Below, piece after piece: positions 48,871 through 57,396 of a stretch of 64,000 nucleotides of DNA. The DNA is from Sphingomonas xinjiangensis. GTDB taxonomy: Bacteria; Pseudomonadota; Alphaproteobacteria; Sphingomonadales; Sphingomonadaceae. The translations under genes were made by a program, and so were the position numbers. Location of the stretch: NCBI RefSeq assembly GCF_014199255.1, contig NZ_JACIJF010000001.1, forward strand, positions 496,001 through 560,000, in the 5' to 3' direction. The first letter of the stretch is position 1. Every line of letters begins with the position of its first letter. The notes under the pieces were generated by a model. That model saw only the letters and a program-made list of their open reading frames with translations. It was not told the origin of the DNA and searched no databases.

Positions 48871-48941
48871 AACCGGATACGGGACTTGAACCCGCGACAT
48901 CCACCGGAAGGCGGCGCTCTATCCAGCTGAGCTAATCCGGG
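48871..48941 (-). tRNA. tRNA-like gene with a three-nucleotide deletion in the anticodon loop
   Basis: On the minus strand the cloverleaf is visible. The acceptor CCCGGAT pairs ATCCGGT except the terminal pair. D-arm GCTC-AGCTGGATA-GAGC and T-arm GCGGG-TTCAAGT-CCCGT are normal. The anticodon arm is CCGCC-TTCC-GGTGG: a 5-bp stem with a 4-nt loop instead of 7, so no anticodon can be presented. No CCA is encoded. It is either a decayed phage tRNA or a deliberate non-decoding tRNA mimic. Confidence 0.6.
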
Positions 48942-49047
48942 ACGTTCCCGCAAGCCCGCAGCCTGCAACTCCTATAGACGCGACTCGGCAGAAAAGCTAC
49001 TATCTTCAGGCTGCGGGCGCGTATTCGACGGTGTGCGCCACCGACCG

Positions 49048-49135
49048 CCGGAGGGTCCGGAACTGAAAGCGGTCAGCACCAGGACGGTCCTATGGGAGGT
49101 CCGGATAAGCGGGGGTTCGAAACCTCGCCTCCGGA
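49048..49135 (+). other. Class II tRNA-like sequence
   Basis: CCGGAGG (49,048) and CCTCCGG (49,128-49,134) make a 7-bp acceptor-like stem. D-arm-like CCG-GAACTGAAAG-CGG follows, and a T-arm-like GGTTCGAAACC precedes the 3' end. Total length near 88 nt matches Ser/Leu-type tRNAs, but no paired anticodon stem is evident between 49,073 and 49,090 and the T-loop is 8 nt. A degenerate remnant, or chance. Low confidence. Confidence 0.3.
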
Positions 49136-49273
49136 GCAGCCCTAGACAAACAAGTGGCCTCGGCCCGCAGCAAGCCTCTCACTTAGCCCCTCGCAAGGGC
49201 TGGCCCATAGCTCGCAGCCGAGGCGATCCGGTGCTGCTATGTAAGCCTGGCAGTCGGGAAAGACCGGCACCCC

Positions 49274-49465
49274 TCAATCGCGCTGCACCAGCGCCTGCCG
49301 AGCGGCGACGGCCAATTCCCGGAACGCGGCCTGCCACGTGCCGCCCGCCTCACTCCACGGGATCGGCCCTTCTAGCCGCGCGATCCGGCTGTCCCAAAGC
49401 TTCTCAGCTAGGTGCTCATTGAGCGCTTCATCGTCGTTGCTAGTGCAGAGGCGGCAGCGTGCCAT
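49274..49465 (-). CDS. Small protein (63 aa)
   Basis: MARCRLCTSNDDEALNEHLAEKLWDSRIARLEGPIPWSEAGGTWQAAFRELAVAARQ. A Cys pair and a helical body. It overlaps the upstream frame by 58 nt. Unknown phage right-end protein. Confidence 0.5.
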   Translation of the reverse strand: MARCRLCTSNDDEALNEHLAEKLWDSRIARLEGPIPWSEAGGTWQAAFRELAVAARQALVQRD

Positions 49466-49665
49466 GTCGAATCACTTGCGATGTTGTTCCTGATACGTTC
49501 CATAGCAGGATGAACCAGCACCAGCGAATCGTTGTCGAGCTCGCGGTGCAGATCCTGCGCGAGGCGGTGAACGTTTGCGGCGATCAGCGCGTCGACACTG
49601 TGCCCGTTCGCTTGGCGCTGCGGTGCCTCCTGCCTCACTGTCCGGAACGGCTGGCCGCTGGTCAT
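49408..49665 (-). CDS. Hypothetical protein (85 aa)
   Basis: From MTSGQPFRTVRQEAPQRQAN; helical (DALIAANVHRLAQDLHRELDND). It overlaps the downstream gene by 58 nt, which weakens support. A longer start at 49,698 is possible; neither has a clear ribosome-binding site. Confidence 0.4.
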   Translation of the reverse strand: MTSGQPFRTVRQEAPQRQANGHSVDALIAANVHRLAQDLHRELDNDSLVLVHPAMERIRNNIASDSTWHAAASALATTMKRSMST

Positions 49666-49781
49666 GCTCTGGGACTCCGCAGCGCAGGAGAACGACATTG
49701 GCCGCGCTCAGGGCGTCACGGCAGCGTTCAAAGGGGTATTGCGGCAGTTGGAGAAGTCTGGGGATTATCGGGGATCAGGGG

Positions 49782-49955
49782 TTAGGCCTGCGAGGTGGCG
49801 GCGATCCGTCGCTGCATCTCGGCTTCTGCTTCTTCGCGGGTGTTGTATTCCTGGCTTACCGGCGCTGTCTTCATGACAATGCCTATGGTAGCACTGTGGT
49901 ACACCATCCAGCCTGCATCGGTTTTCTCGACTTCGTACCCGTGGTCGTCACCCAT
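49782..49955 (-). CDS. Small protein (57 aa)
   Basis: MGDDHGYEVEKTDAGWMVYH then SATIGIVMKTAPVSQEYNTR ending MQRRIAATSQA. GGAG lies 9 nt upstream of the ATG. Compact beta-beta-alpha-like pattern; family unknown. Confidence 0.55.
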   Translation of the reverse strand: MGDDHGYEVEKTDAGWMVYHSATIGIVMKTAPVSQEYNTREEAEAEMQRRIAATSQA

Positions 49956-50201
49956 CTTCGTTAGCTCCAGCCGCTCCGGTGAAACCCGGGCTTTTCAAAA
50001 GATCGGCGAGGATGCTACGAACATCCCCGCCAGTTTGGTTGCACCTGAATTTGGCCACTTGCGAGACCGTCGAACCCGAGCAAGGGGTTTGGCGGTCTCC
50101 CTACTTAGCCCTCACCGCGCCCGCAGCGTTGCACGGCATGAGCGACTAATAACTTCGACACGGTCCAGCTCCTTTCTGCGCCGACTCGGCACTTGAGGAA
50201 T
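49956..50201. other. No gene supported in this stretch
   Basis: Neither strand gives a frame I trust, and no hairpin or repeat stands out. It may hold the promoter of the small minus-strand gene at 49,782-49,955. Confidence 0.4.
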
Positions 50202-50360
50202 TTAAGAGATTGGTCCGGGGCTAGGCAAGCGGTCAGGCAGCCTCCAATTCGGAGGAACAGCGGTCCTAAATGGACGGCTATAATGCCACCGACGGAACCT
50301 AAGATTACGGGCGACGACGCGGTCTCGGTTCTGCTTCATCTCGGCTTGTCTGTCGATCAT
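50202..50360 (-). CDS. Possible small basic protein (52 aa)
   Basis: AAGGAG with 7 nt spacing before an ATG at 50,360. The product begins MIDRQAEMKQNRDRVVARNL, but the rest is Arg/Pro-rich and less gene-like. Support rests mainly on the ribosome-binding site. Confidence 0.35.
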   Translation of the reverse strand: MIDRQAEMKQNRDRVVARNLRFRRWHYSRPFRTAVPPNWRLPDRLPSPGPIS

Positions 50361-50379
50361 CGGTCTTCTCCTTGCTGCT

Positions 50380-50475
50380 CTATGGTCGGTTTAGCCCACG
50401 ATCAGCGAGGTATGTGCACCGTTGGCCAAGCACCTCCCTCCCCTCCCCTGCGAGCAGCGGTTCGCGCGGGGTCAT
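50380..50475 (-). CDS. Possible 31-aa peptide
   Basis: A short frame begins at ATG 50,475, overlapping the TGA of the upstream gene (ATGA). It encodes MTPREPLLAGEGREVLGQRC onward. Only the ATGA junction supports it. Confidence 0.28.
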   Translation of the reverse strand: MTPREPLLAGEGREVLGQRCTYLADRGLNRP

Positions 50476-50951
50476 GCGGGGCTTAGGGCGCGGGCACGAA
50501 GCGCCATTGCCGTGACAGCCAGAGGCAGCGTCGCACCGTGACCGCCAGAGGAATACGGCTCCCCGATGCACTCCATGCCGGCACGGGGCCTACGCTGGTC
50601 TTCGCGCGAGTACCCGTAAGCATCCGGCGAAAGGGGTGCGCTCATGTTGACCCACCAGTGCGGCTCGCACAGAGTCATCGCGGCATCGAGCGAGGCGGTG
50701 AACTTCGGCACATGGTAGTTGGCCGCAGTCTGCCGCACATTCTCAGGCTCAGGCCACTTCTCAAGCGCGGAGCCCAGCCAGCGGCCCTGGATGATCTCAG
50801 CAGGCCTGATCGGGGCGTCGCCACGAAGATGCCACTCACCGCCCAACTGCGGCCCGACGATCAGCCAGATCCGGCAATCCAAGTCTCGATCAGGACCAAC
50901 GGCCACTTGGGCACGCTCAACAAGGACTAGAAGCATTTCCTTGTCGCTCAT
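50472..50951 (-). CDS. Hypothetical phage protein (159 aa)
   Basis: MSDKEMLLVLVERAQVAVGP, then DRDLDCRIWLIVGPQLGG, VPKFTASLDAAMTLCEPHWW and a C-terminal LPLAVTAMALRARAL. This DxxLDxxIW...YTxSLDAAxxL...ALxAAxLxAR pattern is a widespread phage family of unknown function. It belongs to a chain of overlapping minus-strand genes from 51,638. Confidence 0.65.
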   Translation of the reverse strand: MSDKEMLLVLVERAQVAVGPDRDLDCRIWLIVGPQLGGEWHLRGDAPIRPAEIIQGRWLGSALEKWPEPENVRQTAANYHVPKFTASLDAAMTLCEPHWWVNMSAPLSPDAYGYSREDQRRPRAGMECIGEPYSSGGHGATLPLAVTAMALRARALSPA

Positions 50952-51088
50952 GCTTTCTCTCCGCTGAAAAGGTTGGACAGATGCGCGCGGGCAGGAGGGG
51001 CCGAACCCGCATCCCCGCATCCGGTTAGGCAAACGCCCGCCTCCGAACGCTCGCTTATTGCAGTCCCGTAGGGGGTCGGAGGGGTCAT
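50948..51088 (-). CDS. Small protein (46 aa)
   Basis: MTPPTPYGTAISERSEAGVC then LTGCGDAGSAPPARAHLSNL. ATGA at both junctions. Gly/Cys/Pro-rich; could partly be a translational-coupling peptide. Unknown. Confidence 0.48.
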   Translation of the reverse strand: MTPPTPYGTAISERSEAGVCLTGCGDAGSAPPARAHLSNLFSGEKA

Positions 51089-51222
51089 GACTTCCTCCGC
51101 TTGCCGCGCTGCCTCAGCTCCCGGCGTTCGGTTTCGTTGTGCGGGCCGGTGATCGCGACCAGTAGAACGATGCCCGGATAGAAGAGGATTGCGGCTAACA
51201 TGATCAGCGCATTTTCGCTCAT
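51085..51222 (-). CDS. Small membrane protein (45 aa)
   Basis: MSENALIMLAAILFYPGIVL-LVAITGP gives one membrane helix; the tail is basic (ERRELRQRGKRRKS). ATGA overlaps on both sides. Topology resembles small phage inhibitor peptides. Confidence 0.58.
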   Translation of the reverse strand: MSENALIMLAAILFYPGIVLLVAITGPHNETERRELRQRGKRRKS

Positions 51223-51638
51223 GCCGCACCGCCATTCAGGCGGGCGATCTCGGCTTCGATCTCAGGGCAGCGGGTGAACCACTCATTGCCGAGTGCATGG
51301 GCGTCGAACTTCTGGTGGTAATAGGCTTCGCGCTCCCGTCCGCCCCGTGCGGCAGCCAACACGTTCAGCTTGTAGAGCGATGGACCCTTCAATTCGGCGA
51401 GCCGGCGATTGACGTCCTTCGACCAGCCAATCTTCACCATACCTTCGTCGCAACCGATGAAGTAGCAGAGGCCCCATGTGAGCGGCGCGGCATCCATCTC
51501 CGCAAGCCACGCGGCCTCTTCATCGGCCTTGGCTTGCTGCCGGCGAGCTAGCTCGGTTCCGTCGGGTATGAACCAGCAACGTCGAGCCCTCGACTTTTCC
51601 CCCGCTACCTGTAACCCATTGATTCCAGTTGCGCCCAT
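51219..51638 (-). CDS. GIY-YIG/T5orf172-type protein, second copy
   Basis: 139 residues. WGLCYFIGCDEGMVKIGWSKDVNRRLAELKGPSLYKLNVLAAARGGREREAYYHQKF and NEWFTRCPEIEAEIARL form the GIY-YIG core with the EWF terminal motif shared with the protein at 13,433. GGAGG lies 5 nt before ATG 51,638. It is the gene nearest to attR and heads the leftward right-end operon. Confidence 0.75.
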   Translation of the reverse strand: MGATGINGLQVAGEKSRARRCWFIPDGTELARRQQAKADEEAAWLAEMDAAPLTWGLCYFIGCDEGMVKIGWSKDVNRRLAELKGPSLYKLNVLAAARGGREREAYYHQKFDAHALGNEWFTRCPEIEAEIARLNGGAA

Positions 51639-51686
51639 TCCTGCCTCCAAAAGGGGAAAGCCCCTTGATTAGACGGCAGATTTCTC

Positions 51687-51729
51687 TTCCACGGCGAAAA
51701 CACGAGTTCGATTCTCGTAGGGGTCACCA
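51687..51729 (+). other. attR: displaced 3' half of tRNA-Glu
   Basis: From about the anticodon loop: CACGGCGAAAAC, T-arm ACGAG-TTCGATT-CTCGT, acceptor 3' strand AGGGGTC, discriminator A, then encoded CCA (51,727-51,729). The pattern CACGGCG...ACGAGTTCGATTCTCGT...GGGG is that of tRNA-Glu. Upstream sequence does not form the 5' half (no D-arm or matching anticodon stem), so the gene was split here by integration. Confidence 0.82.
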
Positions 51730-51770
51730 GCTTCGCGGCGCCATCTTCCAGCGCTGATCTTGTACCGGCC

Positions 51771-52292
51771 TCATGTCCATGAGCGTTGAGCCGCAGCGAG
51801 ATCGGCTGGTGTGTTGATGTTTGGGGGTAGAAGGTCCGCTTCGACAGGCTCTGCCCCGAGATGTTCAGCAAAGCCCCGCACCGAACGTCGGGTGTCTGTG
51901 GCGATAAAGCTCCTGAGCGCCGCAACAGCGTCTGCCGGCCAGAGTCCGATCACCGGCTGCGCTTTCAAATAGCTGGGAGCATGCCGGAGACATCTGGTGG
52001 GCAGCCAAGGGCAGTCGACGCTGCACGTAAGCACGGAATCGAAGCCGTGCTTCGCTGCATAGTCGAGCGCGCCACAAAGCCCGCCGAGCGGTCCCAAGTT
52101 CGGCATAGGCTGGTCCGGAATGCTGGCGACGTTATCGACATGCCGGCCCGCAACGGCAACTTCATCCGCATGGCGGCGCAGGCTGGCCAGTGTGTGCTCG
52201 ATCAGTGGCCGCCCGTCCAGCAACGCCAAGGCCTTGTCCGAGCCGAAGCGCGAAGACCTTCCGCCGGCGAGCACCACCCCTAATACCCTCAT
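51771..52292 (-). CDS. mobA: Molybdenum cofactor guanylyltransferase
   Basis: 173 residues. VLAGGRSSRFGSDKALALLDGRPLIEHTLASLRRHADEV is the nucleotidyltransferase signature (LAGG-x-S-x-R-x-G-x-DK); LGGLCGALDYA and CSVDCPWLP follow. It transfers GMP to molybdopterin to form MGD. ATG overlaps the fdhD stop as ATGA, so it is expressed with fdhD and the molybdoenzyme. The first host gene right of attR. Confidence 0.92.
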   Translation of the reverse strand: MRVLGVVLAGGRSSRFGSDKALALLDGRPLIEHTLASLRRHADEVAVAGRHVDNVASIPDQPMPNLGPLGGLCGALDYAAKHGFDSVLTCSVDCPWLPTRCLRHAPSYLKAQPVIGLWPADAVAALRSFIATDTRRSVRGFAEHLGAEPVEADLLPPNINTPADLAAAQRSWT

Positions 52293-53095
52293 CGGATCGA
52301 GCGATGTGGATCGTTCATCACCAACATCGAGTCTTGCCGCGCTAGCGCCACCAGAGCAAGGTCGGCCTCCCGCGCGCGCTCGACCGCCAGGCTCGTTGGC
52401 GCCGAGATGGTCACGAGAAGCGGACAGCCGACCTGCACCGTCTTCTCCACCAGTTCGTAGCTGCACCGGGAGGTGAGGACGAAAAATCCATCCTCCACCC
52501 TGTGCCCCGCCCCCACTACCGCCCCAACCAACTTGTCGAGCGCAGTGTGCCGGCCGACATCCTCACGAACCTGCTGAACGCTTCCATCGGGCAGACAGAA
52601 GGCGGCGGCGTGTACCGCGCCCGTGGCCGCACTGAGCGGCTGCAAGGCCGGCAGTGCCTCAAGCGCGCGATGAATGGAATCCCGAGACGTGGTGATACGA
52701 GCCGAGACTGGCGGAAGCGGCCGCAGGACCTGTGCGATGTTATCCAAACCGCAAAGTCCGCACGAGCTTTCGGAAACACGAAGCCGTGCCCGTCCCAACA
52801 CCGGCTCCAGCCGGGATTGCGCCAGCGTTATTCGTAAGACGATGCCCCCTTCGACAGCATGGGTGTGGATGTCGAGTATCTCATTCAGTTGGGCAAGCCC
52901 TTCGGTAAGGGTGAAGCCAAGGGCAAATGCCTCAAGGTCGGCCGGTGTCGCCATCATCACCCCATAGCCGATGCTATTATATTCAATGGCAACCGGCATT
53001 TCCAAAGGGACGATGCGCGCACCTGGCGACGCGGCACCCACATCAGTCGGGAACGCTCGCGAAGGCACAGACGCATGCGTCTCCACCCCGCTCAC
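52289..53095 (-). CDS. fdhD: Formate dehydrogenase accessory sulfurtransferase
   Basis: 268 residues. PVAIEYNSIGYGVMMATPADLEAFALGFTLTEGL, SSCGLCGLDNI with the conserved Cys pair, and VREDVGRHTALDKLVGA. FdhD carries sulfur from IscS to the bis-MGD cofactor. Placed 16 nt after the molybdoenzyme gene. Confidence 0.94.
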   Translation of the reverse strand: MSGVETHASVPSRAFPTDVGAASPGARIVPLEMPVAIEYNSIGYGVMMATPADLEAFALGFTLTEGLAQLNEILDIHTHAVEGGIVLRITLAQSRLEPVLGRARLRVSESSCGLCGLDNIAQVLRPLPPVSARITTSRDSIHRALEALPALQPLSAATGAVHAAAFCLPDGSVQQVREDVGRHTALDKLVGAVVGAGHRVEDGFFVLTSRCSYELVEKTVQVGCPLLVTISAPTSLAVERAREADLALVALARQDSMLVMNDPHRSIR

Positions 53096-53111
53096 GCTGT
53101 TTCAGTCCGGT

Positions 53112-55403
53112 TCAGCGCGCGTCCGCCTTGATCCGCACCGGCACCGATTTGGCAGCAGGCGTTTTTGATAGTTGGTCATGATGCGACAGCGCGATCAGCG
53201 GGTTCATTTCGGGATAATAGGCGCCGACGCAGCCATTGGGCAGTGAAAAGGGCGTGACCGTAAGACCGCCGACCTCACGGTGCACGCCATCTTCGGCATC
53301 ACTGACCAGCGCGACGATCTGCCCTTCGCTCAGGCCGGCTTTCGCGATCTCGTCATGGTTCATAAGCAGCACGTCGCGCGTTCCTTCGATACCGCGGAGC
53401 CGATCCGAATAGCCATAGATCGTCGTGTTGAACTGGTCGTTCGACCGCATCGTGATCAACCGATATCGTCCGGGCGCATCGTCGAAACCACAGGCGTTCA
53501 GCGCGGTTGGCATCGTGAAATCGGCCTTGCCGCTTTCGGTTTTCCAGATCCGCTCGCGCGCGGCGTTGCCGCGATAGAATCCGCCGGGCGTGAATACGCG
53601 TGCGTTGAAGTCTGCGAACTCCTCCGGATAGGTCGCTTCGATCAGATCGCGAACTTGGGCATATTCGCCCACCCAATCGTCCCAACGCACCTTGGGGTGA
53701 GCCGCCAACGTCTTCTTGGCGATACCGGCGACGATCTCCAACTCGGAGCGGAGATGCTCGCTTGCAGGCGTGCGGCGGCTGATCGAGCCGTGGATGCAGG
53801 ACATGCTGTCCTCCATGGTCACGATCTGCGCGCCCGTAGCCTGCATGTCCTCCTCCGATCGGCCGAGGCAGGGCAAAAGATAGGCAACCTGGCCGTTGAT
53901 TAAGTGGCTGCGATTGAGCTTGGTGGCGATCTGGACGGTCAGACGCATCTTTACCCAAGCCGCTTCCATCTTTTCGCGTTCGGGAATCGCGCGGAGAAAG
54001 TTGCCACCAAGTCCGAGGAACGCCTGCACAGTACCAGCTATGATGCCTTCGCAGGCTTCGACGGTGTTCATGCCCTTTTGTGTGGGCGGATCGAAGTCAA
54101 ACAGCTTCTTAAGCGCTTTTATCGGAACGAGTTCGGGCTTCTCAGTGATACCGACGGTACGCTGACCCTGAACATTCGAATGGCCACGCACTGGCGATAT
54201 CCCCGCGCCTTCCCGCCCCAGATTGCCGCGGAGCAGCAGCAGGTTGATCAGCATGCCGATCGTCTGCGAACCAAGAACGTGCTGCGTGACGCCCATGCCA
54301 TAAACGCCGATGACATTCTTCGCATTGCAATAGATGTCGGCCGCCGCCTCTAAATCGGCGCGCGCAATACCCGATTCATGCTCGATTACGTCCCAGGAGA
54401 TCTCCTTTGCCATCTCGGCAAAGGCGGCGAAGCCGTGGGTGTGCTGCTCGATGAAGTCCACATCAAGCAAGTGTCGTTGCTCCTGCTCCCACTGGCTGGT
54501 CTCGCGCGCGAGCACATGCTTGCACAGGCCAAGAATTGCGGCGATGTCACCGCCGGGGCGAACTTGAAAGTATAGGTCGGAAATCTCCGTCTGCTTGCCT
54601 GTCACCATTTCAATAGGGCTTTGCGGATTGGTGAAGGCGATTAGCCCCCGCTCCTGCACCGGGTTGAACGTGACTATGCGGCAGCCGCGGCGCTTCGCCT
54701 CCTGCAGCGGGTGCAGAAAGCGCGGGCTGTTCGAACCCGTGTTCTGACCGAAGAAGAAGATCGCGTCGCATTTCTCGAAATCCTCGAGAACGCACGTGCC
54801 GACCGGAGACCCGATCACTTTTTTCAGTCCGACCGAAGTGGTCTCATGGCACATGTTCGAACTGTCGGGTAGGTTGTTGTGACCATAAAGTCGGGCGAAC
54901 AGCGCCCACAGGTACGAAGTTTCCAGGCTGGCCCGACCAGAGGCATAGAAGACGGCAGACTTGGGATCGAGCACGCGCAGTTCGTTGCCGATCGTCTGAA
55001 ACGCCTCGTCCCAGCTTGCCGGCACGTATTTGTCGCTCGCATGGTCATAGCGCATCGGATGAGTCAGCCGACCCACCTGCTCCAAGTCGTAATCACGCCA
55101 GGTCTTGAGTTCCGAAACAGTATGTTCGGCGAAGAATTCGGGCGTGCAGCGACGACTGGTGAGTTCCCAAAGCGTCGCCTTCGCGCCGTTCTCGCAAAAC
55201 TCGAATGGGTGTGGGCTCGCCGGCTTGGTCCAGGCACAAGAGACGCACATGAAGCCGCCGGGCTTGTTCTGCCTGCGCAGCGTGTCGAGCGCGCCGGGTG
55301 AAATGCCCTCCTTCCCGGCGATCAGCGAGATACCGCGCACCGACCCCCAACCGCCGGAGGGCTTGTCATAGTGCACTGTGTCTTCGGCATCGTCGCGCAT
55401 CAC
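53112..55403 (-). CDS. FdhF/YdeP-family molybdopterin oxidoreductase
   Basis: 763 residues. YdeP-type N-terminus with CVSCAWTKPASPHPFEFCENGAK, then YDHASDKYVPASWDEAFQTIG, molybdopterin-binding segments (FFGQNTGSNSPRFLHPLQEAKRRG; VYGMGVTQHVLGSQTIGMLINLLLLRGNLGREGAGISPVRGHSNVQG) and C-terminal ADPR-like domain. Formate is the usual assigned substrate but YdeP relatives may act on others. Needs FdhD and MobA encoded downstream. Confidence 0.9.
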   Translation of the reverse strand: MMRDDAEDTVHYDKPSGGWGSVRGISLIAGKEGISPGALDTLRRQNKPGGFMCVSCAWTKPASPHPFEFCENGAKATLWELTSRRCTPEFFAEHTVSELKTWRDYDLEQVGRLTHPMRYDHASDKYVPASWDEAFQTIGNELRVLDPKSAVFYASGRASLETSYLWALFARLYGHNNLPDSSNMCHETTSVGLKKVIGSPVGTCVLEDFEKCDAIFFFGQNTGSNSPRFLHPLQEAKRRGCRIVTFNPVQERGLIAFTNPQSPIEMVTGKQTEISDLYFQVRPGGDIAAILGLCKHVLARETSQWEQEQRHLLDVDFIEQHTHGFAAFAEMAKEISWDVIEHESGIARADLEAAADIYCNAKNVIGVYGMGVTQHVLGSQTIGMLINLLLLRGNLGREGAGISPVRGHSNVQGQRTVGITEKPELVPIKALKKLFDFDPPTQKGMNTVEACEGIIAGTVQAFLGLGGNFLRAIPEREKMEAAWVKMRLTVQIATKLNRSHLINGQVAYLLPCLGRSEEDMQATGAQIVTMEDSMSCIHGSISRRTPASEHLRSELEIVAGIAKKTLAAHPKVRWDDWVGEYAQVRDLIEATYPEEFADFNARVFTPGGFYRGNAARERIWKTESGKADFTMPTALNACGFDDAPGRYRLITMRSNDQFNTTIYGYSDRLRGIEGTRDVLLMNHDEIAKAGLSEGQIVALVSDAEDGVHREVGGLTVTPFSLPNGCVGAYYPEMNPLIALSHHDQLSKTPAAKSVPVRIKADAR

Positions 55404-55426
55404 TCACAACTCCAGCACGCGTCCCG

Positions 55427-56782
55427 TCAGGAACCGGTGGCGCCCATCGTGTCGAGCAGAAGCTTCATGTTCAAGCCTATGATCAACGCCGTTACGACCC
55501 ACGCGATGAACTTCAACCAACGCGGGCTGGTCAAGTTTCCCATCTTCGTCCGGTCCGAGGTGAACTGCACCAGCGGGACTACCGCGAACGGAAGTTGCAG
55601 CGATAGTATCACCTGGCTCAGCACTAGCAGCTTCGCGGTGCCGGACTCGCCATAGAGCGCCGCAACGATGGCGGCAGGGATGATGGCGAGCGCGCGCGTC
55701 ACCAGCCTGCGCACCCAGGGCGCCAGCCGCAGTCGCAGAAAGCCCTCCATCACGACCTGCCCCGCGAGCGTGGCAGTCACGGTCGAGTTCTGACCTGACG
55801 CCAGCAGGGCAACGGCGAACAGGGTGCTAGCCAGTGCGGTGCCAAGCGTCGGAGTAAGCAGGTTGTACGCGTCCTGGATTTCAGCGACTTGCGTGTTGCC
55901 GGCGGTGTGAAACGCCGCGGCCGCAAGGATCAGGATGGCGGCGTTGACGAACAAGGCCAGCATCAGAGCCACGGTGGTGTCGATCGTCGCCCATTTGGCG
56001 GCGTCGCGTTTACCCTCCGGCGTCGGCGCGAAGTCACGGGTCTGCACGGCTGCGGAGTGGAGGTACAGATTATGCGGCATCACGGTCGCGCCCAGGATGC
56101 CGATGGCGATATACAGCATTGCCGGGTTGGTCACGATCTCCGGCGTGGGTACCAGCCCTGCGGCGACGCTGGACCATGCCGGGTGGGAGACGGACAGCTC
56201 ATAGGCGAAGCACCCGGCGATCACTGCCAACAGCGCGATCACAAATGCTTCCAACCGGCGGAAACCGCGCTTTTGCAGCGCAAGGATCAGGAAGACGTCG
56301 AGCGCGGTAAGGATTACGCCCCACACAAGAGGCAAGCCGAACAGCAGATTAAGGCCGATCGCGGTGCCGATCACCTCGGCCAAGTCGCAGGCTACGATCG
56401 CGATCTCACACAACAGCCAGAGCGTAATGGCTACCGGCTTGCTGTACGCATCGCGGCATGCCGAGGCGAGATCCCGTCCTGTTGCGATGCCGAGGCGAGC
56501 GGCAAGCGATTGAAGGCAGATCGCCATGAGGTTCGACAGCAGGATGACCGAGAGCAGCGTGTATCCGAACGCCGACCCGCCCGCCAGATCGGTTGCCCAA
56601 TTGCCTGGATCCATATAGCCGACGGCTACAAGGAAACCGGGGCCGGCAAAGGCGGCCATGCGGCGCCAGCCCACCGTCGATGCTGGAACGGGTACTGACC
56701 GGAATACCTCAGGAAGCGATGGCGCGCCGCCGGTGCGCCAACCGTCCTTTCCCCCCTCTGCGCTCGTGCCCCTGCTGATCAT
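55427..56782 (-). CDS. mntH: Nramp manganese/divalent metal transporter
   Basis: About 451 residues, some 11 membrane helices. The metal-binding [13 protein letters not shown] motif (helix 1) and [13 protein letters not shown] motif (helix 6) are intact. Imports Mn2+ with protons. The ATG at 56,782 has GGAAGG 7 nt upstream; a start at 56,845 is possible but adds an unusual N-terminus. mntR lies directly upstream in the same direction. Confidence 0.93.
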   Translation of the reverse strand: MISRGTSAEGGKDGWRTGGAPSLPEVFRSVPVPASTVGWRRMAAFAGPGFLVAVGYMDPGNWATDLAGGSAFGYTLLSVILLSNLMAICLQSLAARLGIATGRDLASACRDAYSKPVAITLWLLCEIAIVACDLAEVIGTAIGLNLLFGLPLVWGVILTALDVFLILALQKRGFRRLEAFVIALLAVIAGCFAYELSVSHPAWSSVAAGLVPTPEIVTNPAMLYIAIGILGATVMPHNLYLHSAAVQTRDFAPTPEGKRDAAKWATIDTTVALMLALFVNAAILILAAAAFHTAGNTQVAEIQDAYNLLTPTLGTALASTLFAVALLASGQNSTVTATLAGQVVMEGFLRLRLAPWVRRLVTRALAIIPAAIVAALYGESGTAKLLVLSQVILSLQLPFAVVPLVQFTSDRTKMGNLTSPRWLKFIAWVVTALIIGLNMKLLLDTMGATGS

Positions 56783-56862
56783 ATCACGACCTTCCGCCAG
56801 TGCCCGCTTCTGCGGGCTTAACCAGCACATAGCCGTTTCGTTCAAGTTTAGCCCAGGCTAAT

Positions 56863-57321
56863 TCATCGATCGTCGTGGCCGCTTAGACGCGCTGTGAGTT
56901 CGGCTATGGCCGCAAGCGTTACATCACTCACGTGATGCTCGATGCCTTCAGAGTCAGCCTCAGCGACAGCATCCTCGATCCCGAGTGCGCGAAGGAAGTC
57001 ATAAACCACGCGATGCCGCACGCGGGAGCGGTCCGCCATCTGCGTGCCTGCCGGAGTTAGGAAGAGTGAGCGATAAGGCTTGTTCTCGACTAGCCCCTCC
57101 CGCTTCAAGCGGGCGACGATCTTGGCCGCGGTTGCTTGGGTGACCGCCATGTTCTCGGCCACGTCGGTGAGACGCGCCTCTCCCTGCCCGGCAATCAGGT
57201 CCCCGATCAGTTCGACATAATCCTCGGCGACTTCGCTTTTGTGCGCTTCCCGCGTGCGTCGAAACGCCGCGGCGCGGCGCTCGCTCGGGGACATTGCCTG
57301 GGCGCTTTCGGCGTCGCTCAT
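56863..57321 (-). CDS. mntR: Manganese-responsive DtxR/MntR-family repressor
   Basis: 152 residues. EDYVELIGDLIAGQGEARLTDVAENMAVTQATAAKIVARLKREGLV is the winged HTH; the C-terminal half carries the metal-binding Glu/His residues (RHRVVYDFLRALGIE; ADSEGIEHHVSD). Ends before mntH, so the pair is probably autoregulated by Mn2+. Confidence 0.92.
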   Translation of the reverse strand: MSDAESAQAMSPSERRAAAFRRTREAHKSEVAEDYVELIGDLIAGQGEARLTDVAENMAVTQATAAKIVARLKREGLVENKPYRSLFLTPAGTQMADRSRVRHRVVYDFLRALGIEDAVAEADSEGIEHHVSDVTLAAIAELTARLSGHDDR

Positions 57322-57396
57322 AATCGATGAGTCTTAGCGGCTGTCCCAGCGCCGCGAAACAGGCGATACCGCCTGCTCCGCATCGCCAGCCCGAAC

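Larger units (their letters stand above)
1..51729. mobile_element. Siphovirus-like prophage integrated in tRNA-Glu (left end outside window)
   Basis: Gene order follows a lambdoid plan: integrase, recombination genes, repressor with divergent Cro-like gene, replication, terminase, portal, capsid, connectors, tail tube, tape measure, tail tip, spike, lysis, then a b2-like accessory end. The right boundary is the 3' half of a tRNA-Glu gene ending in CCA at 51,729. Everything to its right is ordinary chromosome. The integrase points outward at the left edge, as expected if attL with the restored tRNA lies just beyond base 1. The portal frameshift could make the element defective. Confidence 0.93.
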
